Assembly (NCBI RefSeq): GCF_016458235.1
Contig: NZ_JAEMHK010000001.1
Span: 372,001-436,000, forward strand
Length of the DNA: 64,000 nt
Direction of reading: 5' to 3'
DNA from: Geomonas propionica
GTDB taxonomy: Bacteria > Desulfobacterota > Desulfuromonadia > Geobacterales > Geobacteraceae
The notes under the pieces are model-generated. The model saw only the letters and a program-made list of their open reading frames with translations. It searched no databases and was not told the origin of the DNA. Each line of letters starts with the position of its first letter. Position 1 is the stretch's first letter. The translations under genes were made by a program, and so were the position numbers. Shown piece after piece: positions 45,625-55,702 of this stretch.

Positions 45625-46674
45625 ATGGATACGCTAATCTTAGGACTGCCGGTCGCGTACTACATAGCCATGGTTGCCAAAGTGCTCGTAGCTTTTGTCT
45701 TCGTGCTCCTTACCGTGGCCTACGCCACCTACGCGGAGCGCAAGATCATCGGGCACATGCAGGTGCGTCTGGGTCCCATGAGGACCGGCTGGCACGGCCT
45801 GCTGCAGCCGATCGCGGACGGCGTCAAGCTGTTCTTCAAAGAGGAGATCGTTCCGTCGCAGGCGAGCAAGTTCGCCTTCCTGGTCGCTCCCCTCGTCGCT
45901 CTGATCCCGGCGTTCATCTCCTTCGCGGTCATCCCCTTCGGTGACAACATCACCATCGGCGGCTACACCGTGCCGCTGCAGATCGCCGCGTACTACGACC
46001 AGGCCGGCAAGCAGGTCTTCGACGTCAACGTCGGCGTCCTCTACATCCTGGCCATGGCATCCCTGGGCGTCTACGGCATCGTGCTCGCCGGCTGGGCCTC
46101 CAACTCCAAGTACTCGCTTCTTGGCGGCCTGCGCTCCGCGGCACAGATGATCTCCTACGAGCTCGCCGCCGGCCTCGCCATCATCTCGGTGTTCATGCTC
46201 TCCGAGAGCCTCTCCCTGCACAAGATCGTCGCCGATCAGGCAGGTGGCGCATGGTACGCCTTCAAGCAGCCGCTGGCCTTCGTGATCTTCTTCATCTGCT
46301 CCCTGGCCGAGATCAACAGGACCCCGTTCGACCTTCCCGAGGCCGAGACGGAGCTGGTTTCCGGCTTCTGCACCGAATACTCCTCCATGAAGTACGCGAT
46401 GTTCTTCATGGCTGAATACGCCAACATGATCACCGTCTGCGCCGTCACCACCACCCTGTTCCTGGGCGGCTGGCACGGCCCGGCGTTCCTCCCCGGCTGG
46501 TTCTGGTTCATCGCCAAGGTGTACTTCCTGATCTTCCTCTGCATGTGGATCAGGGCCACCTACCCGCGTTACCGTTACGACCAGCTCATGCGTCTCGGGT
46601 GGAAGGTGTTCCTGCCGCTTACCCTGGTCAACGTGATGGCGACCGGCTTCTGGGTCATGTTCATCAGCAAGTAG
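45625..46674 (+). CDS. nuoH: NADH-quinone oxidoreductase subunit H
   Basis: 349 residues, eight transmembrane helices. [21 protein letters not shown] and the loop [20 protein letters not shown] are the ND1 signatures; this subunit joins the peripheral arm and the quinone channel to the membrane arm. Confidence 0.98.
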   Translation: MDTLILGLPVAYYIAMVAKVLVAFVFVLLTVAYATYAERKIIGHMQVRLGPMRTGWHGLLQPIADGVKLFFKEEIVPSQASKFAFLVAPLVALIPAFISFAVIPFGDNITIGGYTVPLQIAAYYDQAGKQVFDVNVGVLYILAMASLGVYGIVLAGWASNSKYSLLGGLRSAAQMISYELAAGLAIISVFMLSESLSLHKIVADQAGGAWYAFKQPLAFVIFFICSLAEINRTPFDLPEAETELVSGFCTEYSSMKYAMFFMAEYANMITVCAVTTTLFLGGWHGPAFLPGWFWFIAKVYFLIFLCMWIRATYPRYRYDQLMRLGWKVFLPLTLVNVMATGFWVMFISK

Positions 46675-46715
46675 TCCGACTTAAAGCTACACAACTTCTA
46701 GGCGAGGTGCCGCAA

Positions 46716-47114
46716 ATGATAATGCCGCTCATTAAAGGTCTTCAGATCACCATTTCACATATGTTCAAGAAGCCGGTCACCCTGCAGTACCCGACCGAGC
46801 GTCCTGACGTCAAGCCCGGCTTCCGCGGTCTGCACACGCTGAACGTCTCGCACGACAAGGCGAAGTGCGTTGCGTGCTACCTCTGCCCCACCGTCTGCCC
46901 GGCCAAGTGCATCACGGTCGAGGCGGGCGAGGACCAAAACCACGACAAGTACGCTGCCAAGTACGAGATCGACATGCTGCGCTGCATCTTCTGCGGCTAC
47001 TGTGTGGAAGCGTGCCCGGTTGACGCGATCCGGATGACGGAACAGTTCGAACTCGCCAACTACTCGCGCGCCGACTTCACCTACACCAAAGAGAGACTCT
47101 TAGAAAAGAAATAA
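46716..47114 (+). CDS. nuoI: NADH-quinone oxidoreductase subunit I
   Basis: 132 residues from the ATG at 46716, preceded by GAGGTG at seven bases. Two 4Fe-4S motifs (CVACYLCPTVCPAKC and CIFCGYCVEACPVDA) carry clusters N6a and N6b. The N-terminal amphipathic segment docks on the membrane. Confidence 0.97.
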   Translation: MIMPLIKGLQITISHMFKKPVTLQYPTERPDVKPGFRGLHTLNVSHDKAKCVACYLCPTVCPAKCITVEAGEDQNHDKYAAKYEIDMLRCIFCGYCVEACPVDAIRMTEQFELANYSRADFTYTKERLLEKK

Positions 47115-47124
47115 AGGAGCAGCA

Positions 47125-47628
47125 ATGGAATCGATCTTCTTTCTTATCGTGGCTGCGGTGGCCGTTATTTCCAGCATACTCGTGGTCACCTGCAAAAACC
47201 CGATCAACAGCGCACTGTCGCTGGTGATGACCTTCTTCTGCCTGGCGACCTTCTACGTCATGCTGGACGCCCCGTTCATGGCGGCCACCCAGGTGATCGT
47301 GTACGCCGGCGCCATCATGGTCCTGATCATCTTCGTGATCATGCTCCTGAACGTGAGGGTTGAGACCGTCAAGCGCGGCACCCACGCGGTGATGGCGGGA
47401 AGCGCCATCGGCCTGTTCATCCTCTTCCAGACCGTCTGGTTCCTGATGAAAGGTTCCATGACCGGCAAGGTGGGCGAGATGACCAAAGAGCAGATCATCA
47501 GCGTCGGCCACGTCGAGCTGATCGGCAAGGCGATCTTCACCGACTTCCTGCTGCCGTTCGAGGTCACCTCGGTGCTGCTCCTGGCCGCGATCGTCGGTGC
47601 CGTCATCTTGGCCAAAAAGAAAATCTAA
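47125..47628 (+). CDS. nuoJ: NADH-quinone oxidoreductase subunit J
   Basis: 167 residues, five transmembrane helices, with [23 protein letters not shown] and [20 protein letters not shown], which includes the pi-bulge helix of ND6. 10 bp after nuoI. Confidence 0.97.
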   Translation: MESIFFLIVAAVAVISSILVVTCKNPINSALSLVMTFFCLATFYVMLDAPFMAATQVIVYAGAIMVLIIFVIMLLNVRVETVKRGTHAVMAGSAIGLFILFQTVWFLMKGSMTGKVGEMTKEQIISVGHVELIGKAIFTDFLLPFEVTSVLLLAAIVGAVILAKKKI

Positions 47629-47647
47629 CGCTACGAGGGGAACAGAC

Positions 47648-47950
47648 ATGCTAGCGATCGAAAATTACCTGATAGTTTCGGCCATACTCTTCGCCATCGG
47701 GACCATCGGGGTCCTGACCAAGAGGAACGCCATCGTCATCTTCATGTGCATCGAGCTGATGCTGAATGCGGTGAACCTGACCTTCATCGCCTTCTCCAGG
47801 CACCTGGGCAACATCGACGGACAGGTCTTCGTCTTCTTCGTCATGACCGTGGCCGCCGCCGAGGCAGCCGTCGGCCTCGCGCTGATGATCGCCTTCTTCA
47901 AGAACCGCGAGTCCATCGACGTCGAGGACATCAACCTGCTGAAGCTCTAG
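47648..47950 (+). CDS. nuoK: NADH-quinone oxidoreductase subunit K
   Basis: 100 residues from the ATG at 47648 ([22 protein letters not shown]), after GAGGGGAACAG. Three transmembrane helices with the conserved membrane glutamates ([12 protein letters not shown] and [11 protein letters not shown]) of the proton path. Confidence 0.97.
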   Translation: MLAIENYLIVSAILFAIGTIGVLTKRNAIVIFMCIELMLNAVNLTFIAFSRHLGNIDGQVFVFFVMTVAAAEAAVGLALMIAFFKNRESIDVEDINLLKL

Positions 47951-48087
47951 AAGCGGGGCTTCAGGCCGCCGCCACTGGACGCGCTCAGCTGCGGGCGGAG
48001 CAATCCGCGACAGTCACAAGCGAATGGGCGGCGACGTGCCGCTTGCCAAGATACGACTTATAAGAATACAGAACAAAGGAGTCAGGG

Positions 48088-50091
48088 ATGTTTGATTTAG
48101 TATGGTTGATCCCACTGTGCCCTCTCATCGGCTCGGTCATCAACGGCCTACTCGGCAAGAAGATAAAGAACGAAACGGTCATCGGCGCCATTGCCGCCGG
48201 TAGCGTATTCGCCTCCTTCATGGTCGCCTGCGGGATCCTGTTCCAGCTCCTGAGTCTGCCGGGCGAGGAACGGGTGATCCAGAAGACCATCTTCACCTGG
48301 ATCCAGTCCGGTACCTTCAAAGCCGACATCGGCTTCCTGATCGACCCGCTGTCCGCAACCATGCTGATGATCGTAACGGGGATCGGCTTCCTGATCCACC
48401 TCTACTCCATCGGCTACATGCACGGTGAGGAAGGGTTCTACCGCTACTTCTGCTACCTGAACCTCTTTACCTTCTCCATGCTCTGCCTGGTGTCGGGCAA
48501 CAACCTGCTCCTCATGTTCATCGGTTGGGAAGGCGTGGGTCTCTGCTCTTACCTGCTGATCGGCTACTACTTCCACAAGAAGAGCGCCGGCGACGCGGGC
48601 AAGAAGGCGTTCGTGATGAACAGGGTCGGCGACTTCGGTTTCCTTCTCGGTCTCTTCACCCTCTTCTACTACCTGGGCACCAACCACAACGTCTGGACCA
48701 TCAACTTCGTGGAACTCGCGAAAAACGCCGACCTCCTGGTCCCGGGCGCCGTGGTCACCACCGTCTGTCTCTGCTTCTTCCTGGGCGCCACCGGTAAGTC
48801 CGCCCAGATCCCGCTGTACACCTGGCTGCCGGACGCGATGGAAGGCCCGACTCCGGTCTCCGCGCTCATCCACGCCGCCACCATGGTTACCGCCGGCGTC
48901 TACATGATCGCCCGCATGAACTTCATCTTCATCAAGAGTCCGACTGCGCTCCTCGTCATCGCCTGCGTCGGCGCCGCCACCGCCCTCTTCGCGGCGACCA
49001 TCGGCACCGCCCAGAACGACATCAAGCGCGTCCTCGCATACTCCACCGTTTCCCAGCTCGGCTACATGTTCCTGGCCATGGGCGTCGGCGCCTTCACCGC
49101 CGGCGTGTTCCACCTGATGACCCACGCCTTCTTCAAGGCCTGCCTGTTCCTTGGTTCCGGCTCCGTCATCCACGGCATGCACCACGCGCTGCACCACGAG
49201 CACTCCGAAGCCGACCCGCAGGACATGAGGAACATGGGCGGGCTTCGCAAGAAGATGCCGATCACCTTCATGACCTTCCTCCTGGCCACCATCGCCATCG
49301 CAGGTATCCCGGGCTTCGCGGGCTTCTTCTCCAAGGACGAGATCCTCTGGCAGGCCTTTGCCAACCCGCACCACCACGCCGTCAACTACGTGCTTTGGGG
49401 CGCAGGCGCCGTGGCTGCAGGCCTCACCGCCTTCTACATGTTCCGCCTGGTCTTCATGACCTTCTTCGGCGAAACCCGTCTCTCCGAGAAAGCCTTCCAC
49501 CACCTGCACGAGTCCCCCTGGGTCATCACCGTGCCGCTGGTCTGCCTCGCCACCCTGTCCGTCTTCGGCGGCTGGATTGGCGTGCCCAAGGTGCTCGGCG
49601 AAGTGCTGGGCGAAATGCCGAACTACTTCGAGCACTGGCTTGAGCCGGTCTTCGCATACTCGACCCACTACACCGAGGCGCACGGCGCGCACGGTATCCA
49701 CTCCGTGGCTCTGGAGTGGGGCCTCATGGGCACCTCCGTCCTGATCGCCTGCGGCGGTATCGGCCTCGCCTATGCACTCTACATCGTAGCCCCGGGCTTC
49801 CCCGAGAAGTTCACCTCGACCTTCCCGGCGCTGCACCGCGCGGTCTACAACAAGTGGTACGTCGACGAGATCTACGACTTCGCATTCGTCAACCCCTGCA
49901 AGGCTTTCGGCAACTTCCTCTGGAAAGGGTTCGACGTCCTGGTGGTCGACGGTGCCGTCAACGGCGTGGCGGCGGTAGTCCGCGGCTTCTCCGGCATCCT
50001 GCGCTATGTGCAGACCGGCTTCGTTCACAACTACGCGTTCACCATGGTGTTCGGCGTGGCCCTGATCGTCGCGGTGTACATCTTCCGCTAA
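48088..50091 (+). CDS. nuoL: NADH-quinone oxidoreductase subunit L
   Basis: 667 residues, antiporter-like proton-pumping subunit with a C-terminal lateral helix. GLCSYLLIGYYFHKKSAGDAGKKAF and PLYTWLPDAMEGPTPVSALIHAATMVTAGVY are typical. A 137-bp gap from nuoK holds no gene. Confidence 0.98.
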   Translation: MFDLVWLIPLCPLIGSVINGLLGKKIKNETVIGAIAAGSVFASFMVACGILFQLLSLPGEERVIQKTIFTWIQSGTFKADIGFLIDPLSATMLMIVTGIGFLIHLYSIGYMHGEEGFYRYFCYLNLFTFSMLCLVSGNNLLLMFIGWEGVGLCSYLLIGYYFHKKSAGDAGKKAFVMNRVGDFGFLLGLFTLFYYLGTNHNVWTINFVELAKNADLLVPGAVVTTVCLCFFLGATGKSAQIPLYTWLPDAMEGPTPVSALIHAATMVTAGVYMIARMNFIFIKSPTALLVIACVGAATALFAATIGTAQNDIKRVLAYSTVSQLGYMFLAMGVGAFTAGVFHLMTHAFFKACLFLGSGSVIHGMHHALHHEHSEADPQDMRNMGGLRKKMPITFMTFLLATIAIAGIPGFAGFFSKDEILWQAFANPHHHAVNYVLWGAGAVAAGLTAFYMFRLVFMTFFGETRLSEKAFHHLHESPWVITVPLVCLATLSVFGGWIGVPKVLGEVLGEMPNYFEHWLEPVFAYSTHYTEAHGAHGIHSVALEWGLMGTSVLIACGGIGLAYALYIVAPGFPEKFTSTFPALHRAVYNKWYVDEIYDFAFVNPCKAFGNFLWKGFDVLVVDGAVNGVAAVVRGFSGILRYVQTGFVHNYAFTMVFGVALIVAVYIFR

Positions 50092-50141
50092 GATTCGAGA
50101 CTTGAGATAATTTTGACCTGTAAGTAAAAGGAGCAGAGTAA

Positions 50142-51821
50142 ATGAACCAGCTACCGTTACTGAGCATATTAACCTTCACACCGCTGATCGGGGCGATACT
50201 GCTCCTCTTTGTGAACAAGAACAGCCACGGCGTGCTCCGTACCATCGCCATGGCGGTGACGGTGGTGACGTTCGTCCTCTCGTTGCCCCTGATCACCGGG
50301 TACAACGCGCCGGGCAGCGACATCGGCGGTTTCCAGTACCTGGAGAATGTGCCCTGGATCGCGGCCGGTCCCTTCCAGATGAGCTATCATCTGGGCATCG
50401 ACGGCATCAGCCTCTGGCTGGTCATCCTGACCACCTTCATCATGCCCATCGCCATCCTCTCCACCTACACGGCGGTCGAGGAGAAGGTGAAGGAATACAT
50501 GATCTGCCTGCTGCTCCTCGAAGTCGGCATGATCGGTACCTTTATCTCGATGGACCTGTTCCTCTTCTACATCTTCTGGGAAATCATGCTGATCCCGATG
50601 TACTTCATGATCGGTATCTGGGGCGGCAAGAACAGGATCTACGCAGCAGTCAAGTTCTTCATCTACACCGCGGTCGGTTCGCTTCTCATGCTGGTCGCAT
50701 TGATCTCCCTCTACTTCAAGGCGGGCGGCGGCGACTTCAGCATCCTGCGCTTCTACCAGCTGCACCTCGACCCGGCCACCCAGATGTGGATGTTCCTGGC
50801 CTTCGCCCTGGCCTTCGCCATCAAGGTCCCGATGTTCCCGCTGCACACCTGGTTGCCGGATGCCCATACCGAGGCGCCGACTGCCGGCTCCGTGATCCTG
50901 GCCGCCGTCATGCTGAAGTGCGGTACCTACGGTTACGTTCGTTTCGCCATGCCGCTGTTCCCGGATGCCAACGCGCAGTTCACTCCGCTCATCGCCACCC
51001 TGTCCGTGATCGGCATCATCTACGCATCGCTGGTCGCCATGGTGCAGCAGGACGTTAAGAAACTGGTTGCTTACTCCTCCGTAGCCCACCTGGGCTTCGT
51101 CATGCTGGGCGTCTACGCGCTGAACCAGCAGGGCGTCACCGGCGGCATGCTGCAGATGCTGAACCACGGTGTTTCCACCGGCGCATTGTTCCTTATCGTC
51201 GGCTTCATCTACGAGCGTCGTCACACCCGTGCCATCAGCGACTTCGGCGGCCTGGCCAAGCAGATGCCGGTCTTCGCCACCATGTTCATGATCGTCACCT
51301 TCTCCTCCATCGGCCTGCCGGGTACCAACGGCTTCGTCGGTGAGTTCCTGGTGCTCCTCGGTTCCTTCGAGAGCGGCCTGCGCTGGTACGCCATCATCGC
51401 GACCTCCGGCGTCATCCTCTCTGCCGTCTACATGCTCTGGATGTTCCAGAGGGTCATGTTCGGCGAGCTGAACAACCCGAAGAACCAGACCCTGAAAGAC
51501 CTGAACGCACGCGAAGTCGCCATCATGCTGCCGCTCATCTTCCTGATCTTCTTCCTGGGCATCTACCCGCGTCCGATCATCGACTCCATGGCGCCGTCCA
51601 TCGACAGGCTGATCGCGCAGACCAAGGTACAGAAGCAGGTTGCAGAGGCAGCGATGCCGGCCGCAATGGCGCTTCCCCCGGGGCACATGGCGGTACCAGA
51701 AGCAGGCGCGGCACCCGCCGGCATGCCCGAAGGACATCCGGCCATGCCGGAAGCAGGTGCAGCACCCGCGGGCATGCCCGCTGGACACCCGGCCATCCCC
51801 GCAAACAACGAAGCAAAATAG
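50142..51821 (+). CDS. nuoM: NADH-quinone oxidoreductase subunit M with repeat tail
   Basis: 559 residues. The antiporter-like core is normal (LHTWLPDAHTEAPTAGSVILA). After the last helix, from about residue 500, the protein adds a Met/Pro/Ala/Gly/His-rich tail that contains two tandem 17-residue units (PEAGAAPAGMPEGHPAM and its near copy, codons 519-552, bases 51696-51797). Standard NuoM ends soon after the last helix. The tail's function is unknown; His and Met suggest possible metal contact. Confidence 0.96.
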   Translation: MNQLPLLSILTFTPLIGAILLLFVNKNSHGVLRTIAMAVTVVTFVLSLPLITGYNAPGSDIGGFQYLENVPWIAAGPFQMSYHLGIDGISLWLVILTTFIMPIAILSTYTAVEEKVKEYMICLLLLEVGMIGTFISMDLFLFYIFWEIMLIPMYFMIGIWGGKNRIYAAVKFFIYTAVGSLLMLVALISLYFKAGGGDFSILRFYQLHLDPATQMWMFLAFALAFAIKVPMFPLHTWLPDAHTEAPTAGSVILAAVMLKCGTYGYVRFAMPLFPDANAQFTPLIATLSVIGIIYASLVAMVQQDVKKLVAYSSVAHLGFVMLGVYALNQQGVTGGMLQMLNHGVSTGALFLIVGFIYERRHTRAISDFGGLAKQMPVFATMFMIVTFSSIGLPGTNGFVGEFLVLLGSFESGLRWYAIIATSGVILSAVYMLWMFQRVMFGELNNPKNQTLKDLNAREVAIMLPLIFLIFFLGIYPRPIIDSMAPSIDRLIAQTKVQKQVAEAAMPAAMALPPGHMAVPEAGAAPAGMPEGHPAMPEAGAAPAGMPAGHPAIPANNEAK

Positions 51822-51852
51822 ACCGCTTAGAACTACTGACGGAGGATTATAG

Positions 51853-53307
51853 ATGGAAACAATTGCTATGCCGGCCATAAACCTGGCAGTGATCATGCCT
51901 GAGATCCTACTCTCATGCATCGCCATGGTGCTGCTGCTCGTCAACGTCTTCGTGCCGGGCAAGAACAAGGCCTACCTCGGTTACCTGAGCATCATCGGCC
52001 TTGCAGTGACCGCGGCGAGCGCCGTGGGCGGCTGGGGGCCGTCGGTATCAGCGTTCAACGGATCGATCGTGCAGGACAACTTTGCCATCTTCTTCAAGGT
52101 CATCTTTCTGATCTCCGCCGGGTTGGCGATCCTGATCTCGGACCGCTACATGGTCCAGGAAGACTGCAACCAGGGCGAGCTCTACCCCATGATCCTGTTT
52201 GCCACCGTCGGCATGATGCTGATGGCGGCCGGCACCGACATGATGGTGATCTTCCTGGGCCTTGAGCTTCTGTCCATCTGCCTGTACGTGCTGTCTGGCT
52301 GGAACCGTGCCAGCCTGGCGTCCAACGAAGCGGGTCTCAAGTACTTCCTGCTCGGCGCCTTCTCCACCGGCTTCCTGCTCTACGGCATGGCGCTCACCTA
52401 CGGCGCAACCGGCAGCACCAAGATCATGGCCATCTCCGCCTACGTGATGGGCAACCCCGGCGTAGCCAGCAACCCGCTCTTCGTGGTGGGCATGCTGCTG
52501 ATTGCGGTCGGCTTTAGCTTCAAGATTGCCGCCGCGCCGTTCCACATGTGGACCCCGGACGTCTACCAGGGTGCTCCGACCCCGATGACCGCGTTCATGT
52601 CCGCCGGCCCTAAGGCCGCCGGTTTCGCAGCCTTCATCCGCGTCATGATATTCGCCTTCCCGATGCTGAGGGCCGAGTGGGGCGATCTGCTCTGGATCCT
52701 GGCCGTCCTGACCATGACCGTTGGTAACATCATCGCGCTGTCCCAGGACAACGTGAAGAGGATGCTGGCCTACTCCTCCATCGCCCATGCCGGTTACGCT
52801 TTGGTAGGTTTCGCCGCAGTCAACGCAGAGGGCGCCGCGGGCATCCTGTTCTACATGCTCTCCTACGCCTTCATGAACATCGGCGCCTTCGCCGTCATCA
52901 TCCTGATCACCAAGAAGGGCGAAGTCAACGGCAACGTGCAGGATCTGGCCGGTTTCGGCCACAAGAAGCCGCTTCTGGCCATGGTGCTGAGCATCTTCCT
53001 GTTCTCCCTGGCCGGCATGCCGCCGACCGCCGGTTTCATCGGTAAGTTCTACCTCTTCTCTGCCGCCATCAAGGCAGGTTATGTATGGCTCGCCATCATC
53101 GGCGTACTGAACTCCGCAGCGTCCCTGTACTACTACCTGCGTGTCATGGTCTTCATGTACATGAAAGACCCGACCGAAGACTTCGAGTGGGCAGGTGCCA
53201 CCCCGGCCATCGCAGTGTGCCTCTTGGTAGCCGTAGGCGCCACCCTGGTTCTCGGCGTAGTTCCCGGCACCGTCCTCGAGTTGGCACAGAAAGCCGTCCA
53301 GTTCTAA
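51853..53307 (+). CDS. nuoN: NADH-quinone oxidoreductase subunit N
   Basis: 484 residues, fourteen transmembrane helices. FLGLELLSICLYVLSGWNR and PFHMWTPDVYQGAPTPMTAFMS are typical ND2 motifs. Third antiporter-like subunit and last gene of the operon; a strong hairpin follows. Confidence 0.98.
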   Translation: METIAMPAINLAVIMPEILLSCIAMVLLLVNVFVPGKNKAYLGYLSIIGLAVTAASAVGGWGPSVSAFNGSIVQDNFAIFFKVIFLISAGLAILISDRYMVQEDCNQGELYPMILFATVGMMLMAAGTDMMVIFLGLELLSICLYVLSGWNRASLASNEAGLKYFLLGAFSTGFLLYGMALTYGATGSTKIMAISAYVMGNPGVASNPLFVVGMLLIAVGFSFKIAAAPFHMWTPDVYQGAPTPMTAFMSAGPKAAGFAAFIRVMIFAFPMLRAEWGDLLWILAVLTMTVGNIIALSQDNVKRMLAYSSIAHAGYALVGFAAVNAEGAAGILFYMLSYAFMNIGAFAVIILITKKGEVNGNVQDLAGFGHKKPLLAMVLSIFLFSLAGMPPTAGFIGKFYLFSAAIKAGYVWLAIIGVLNSAASLYYYLRVMVFMYMKDPTEDFEWAGATPAIAVCLLVAVGATLVLGVVPGTVLELAQKAVQF

Positions 53308-53335
53308 GACCAGCCAGATAGATAAAGAAGAACAA

Positions 53336-53370
53336 CGAGGGCACCCGATACCGGGTGCCCTCGTTGCGTT
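53336..53370 (+). terminator. Terminator of the nuo operon
   Basis: CGAGGGCACCCG and CGGGTGCCCTCG form a perfect 12-bp stem with loop ATAC, followed by TTGCGTTT. Confidence 0.8.
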
Positions 53371-53450
53371 TCACGTCGTTATCCGCTTAAAGTCTCGCAA
53401 AATCCTCGTGCCCGCGTAAAAATTCTCCACGTAGAGCCGCACGACCCCAA

Positions 53451-53473
53451 GCGTCCCCCCCTTTTGCGAAGGG
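53451..53473. repeat. CCCC-TTTGCGAA-GGGG repeat interrupted by the IS element
   Basis: The left part (GCGTCCCCCCCCTTTTGCGAAGGG) stops at the left IS end, and G-rich sequence resumes at 54709. Joining the flanks restores a repeat of the family seen at 7231, 31478 and 35007. Confidence 0.65.
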
Positions 53474-54708
53474 TGTATAGACCGGGGTCAAGGGTGACAC
53501 TCGTTCGGAGACATGGGTGACACTTTTTTATCCCCGATCCGGATCTCCCGGAGCTTTTGGTGGCAGTAGTACATCAAAAAGATTCCGTCCTGATCTGTGG
53601 GGCGAAAAGCTACCGCCTCCCCCCTTAAAGCCCTAGAGACTCTGACGGCCCTTGAAGAAGACGATCCCTTTGTCCTGTACCTTTCGGACTAAGTCGTCGG
53701 GACCATATTCGATTGGGGGCGGCACCTCAGGGTACATCCGTACACTTGGCTGATAGCGCGTAACTGGCGGCCTTTGCCCTAATGACTCATGCAGCCGTTT
53801 CGAGTTGTAGATGACTCTAAACTCGTCAAAAGCTTGTTGGCATTGAACCAAATTCTCGAAATATTTGTCTGTGATTGTTTCCAGAAGCAGGGTCCGGTGA
53901 AACCGTTCGTCTTTACCCTGGGTCTGAGGGTGGTGTGGCCGTGAGTGGCTCACGCCCACTCCCAGCCTGATCAACCACGCGGTTAGCACCGTGAGGTTGT
54001 TTTCTCCATCGTCTCCCCAGGGGCTGCCGTTATCCATGGTCATCCGCTCCGGTAATCCGTATCTGAAGGCGGCAACCAGAGCGCTCTTTACATGCCTGAA
54101 GCACCAGGTTGTAGCGAGAATGGTCATCCAGAACTGTCAACGGGTGACAGCGTCCCTGACGGGTTGGAAAATGGCCTTTGAAGTCCATCTGCCAAAGAGC
54201 ATTCGGGGTTGGATGCTCGAAACGAATAAAAGCTTTGTGTTTAGATGACTGCGCCGGGTCTAACTTACCGTTACGACGCAAGATCTCAGTAATAGTGGAA
54301 GGTGCAGGGAATACCTGTTCCCTGCCAGCTTCCAGACAAGCCTTAATCTTACGGCCACCCCAAGCCGGATGCTCCTCTCTAAGTGCGAGGATTGCACTCT
54401 CGACCGAGGCAGCAGTCTGCATCGGGCTATTGCGGGGGCGTCGAGAGCAGTCATGAAGGCCAGTGTCTCCATGCTCCTTGAATCGACGTATCCACTTGTA
54501 GCCTTTGTCACGGCTGATGTTGAACAGCCGGCAAAGCTGAGCGATGTTGCTGCCCTCTTGAATGGCTAACATCACGAATTCTGTCCTAAGGGTCATGGTT
54601 GTCACCTCTTGCCAAGGCATGCCCACCTCCAAAGAGGGAAGTCACTTCTTGGTAATAAGTGTCACCCATGTCTCCGAACATGTGTAACCTATGTCTCCAG
54701 TCTATACA
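53474..54708. mobile_element. Decayed IS481-type insertion sequence
   Basis: About 1235 bp bounded by imperfect inverted repeats of about 53 bp. Both ends begin TGTATAGAC, and both include the shared block GTTCGGAGACATGGGTGACA. Flanking AGGG at 53470-53473 and 54709-54712 is a possible 4-bp target duplication. The single transposase gene is broken in two places, so the element should be immobile unless helped in trans. Located 28 bp downstream of ku. Confidence 0.85.
53488..54620 (-). pseudogene. IS481-type transposase, two frameshifts
   Basis: Three consecutive segments lie in three different frames. Segment 1 (54620 to about 54080) starts MPWQEVTTM after GGAGGTGGGC and holds the helix-turn-helix and first catalytic Asp (ALWQMDFKGHF). 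Segment 2 (about 54110-53633) holds the second Asp (MTMDNGSPWG) and the Glu (QGKDERFHRTLL) and then stops early at KGRQSL. Segment 3 (about 53632-53488) continues the usual C-terminus (EAVAFRPTDQDGIFLMYYCHQK). The first break lies near 54072-54110. All DDE residues remain but no intact protein is possible without two frame changes. Confidence 0.88.
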
Positions 54709-54736
54709 AGGGGGCGGGGGCGGTGGACCCGGCCGG

Positions 54737-55513
54737 CTACGCTGCCTCTTTGCGCTTCTGTTTCAGGCTCTCCTTCAAAAGGGCCATCATGTCGGCAACC
54801 TTGGGTGGCGGAGCGGCCTTCACAGGCGTGGGCTGGCGACCCTGGGCCTTCTCTTCGATCATCCGCTTTAGGTCGTCTATGTACTGGTCCTTGTACTTGG
54901 CTGGGTCGAACTTCGCGGTCAACTGGTCGATCAGCGACAACGCCAAGGTTACCTCCTGCTCCCGTACCTGCTCGTTGCCGGGGAGCTTCAGATCGGAGGC
55001 GTCACGCACCTCCGCGGCGTACCTGATCTGGTTCAAAACCAGCAGGTCGTCCAGCGGCCGGACAATTCCTAGACTGCCGCGGTTTCTCAGCACGTAGTAG
55101 GCGACCCCCACCTTGCCCGAACGCTTCAGCGCTTCCCTGAGCAAGGCATACGCCTTGGGACCGCTTTTGTCCGGCTCCAGGTAGTACGGCTTCTCGAAGT
55201 ACCGGGTGTCGATCTCCCTTTCGTCAATGAAATCAACGATGTCGATCAGGTGTGTTTTCTCCAGGCTCGCGTTCTCGAAATCCTTGTCGGTAAGCACGAT
55301 GTACTCGCCGTCACTGTACTCGTACCCCTTGACGATCTCCTCGTAGGGAACTTCCTTGTTGTCGGTCTTGCAGACCCGCAGGTACTTGATCGGGCAGAGG
55401 TCGTTCTTGCGCAGCATGTTCAGATCGAGCGAGTTGCTCTGCGAGCCACTGTAAAGTTTCACCGGGATGTTCACCAAGCCAAAGCTTATGGAACCGGACC
55501 ACATTGCTCTCAT
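54737..55513 (-). CDS. ku: Ku, DNA double-strand-break end-binding protein
   Basis: 258 residues, one bacterial Ku core (MWSGSISFGLVNIPVKLYSG, then the KGYEYSDGEYIVLTDKDFE and PYYLEPDKSG regions) and a C-terminal Lys/Pro-rich tail (LLKESLKQKRKEAA) of the kind that contacts LigD. Ku homodimers thread onto DNA ends for non-homologous end joining. The partner ligase LigD is not within the window. The AGGTTAACAATG context gives the start at 55513. Confidence 0.95.
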   Translation of the reverse strand: MRAMWSGSISFGLVNIPVKLYSGSQSNSLDLNMLRKNDLCPIKYLRVCKTDNKEVPYEEIVKGYEYSDGEYIVLTDKDFENASLEKTHLIDIVDFIDEREIDTRYFEKPYYLEPDKSGPKAYALLREALKRSGKVGVAYYVLRNRGSLGIVRPLDDLLVLNQIRYAAEVRDASDLKLPGNEQVREQEVTLALSLIDQLTAKFDPAKYKDQYIDDLKRMIEEKAQGRQPTPVKAAPPPKVADMMALLKESLKQKRKEAA

Positions 55514-55702
55514 TGTTAACCTCCTCGGGTGCAGACCTTTCCTTGTCGGCGTCTAGTTCTGGTACAGCTCGCATTTTACCATCATTGCACTAAGGTGCGC
55601 ATTGACATCATGGCCTTTTGCCTGCCCAAGTACGCATCGGCCCCCCGGCATGACTGTCCTCATTTTTTGCGGCGGCGACAGGGCGTAAAGCGCCTGCCGA
55701 GA

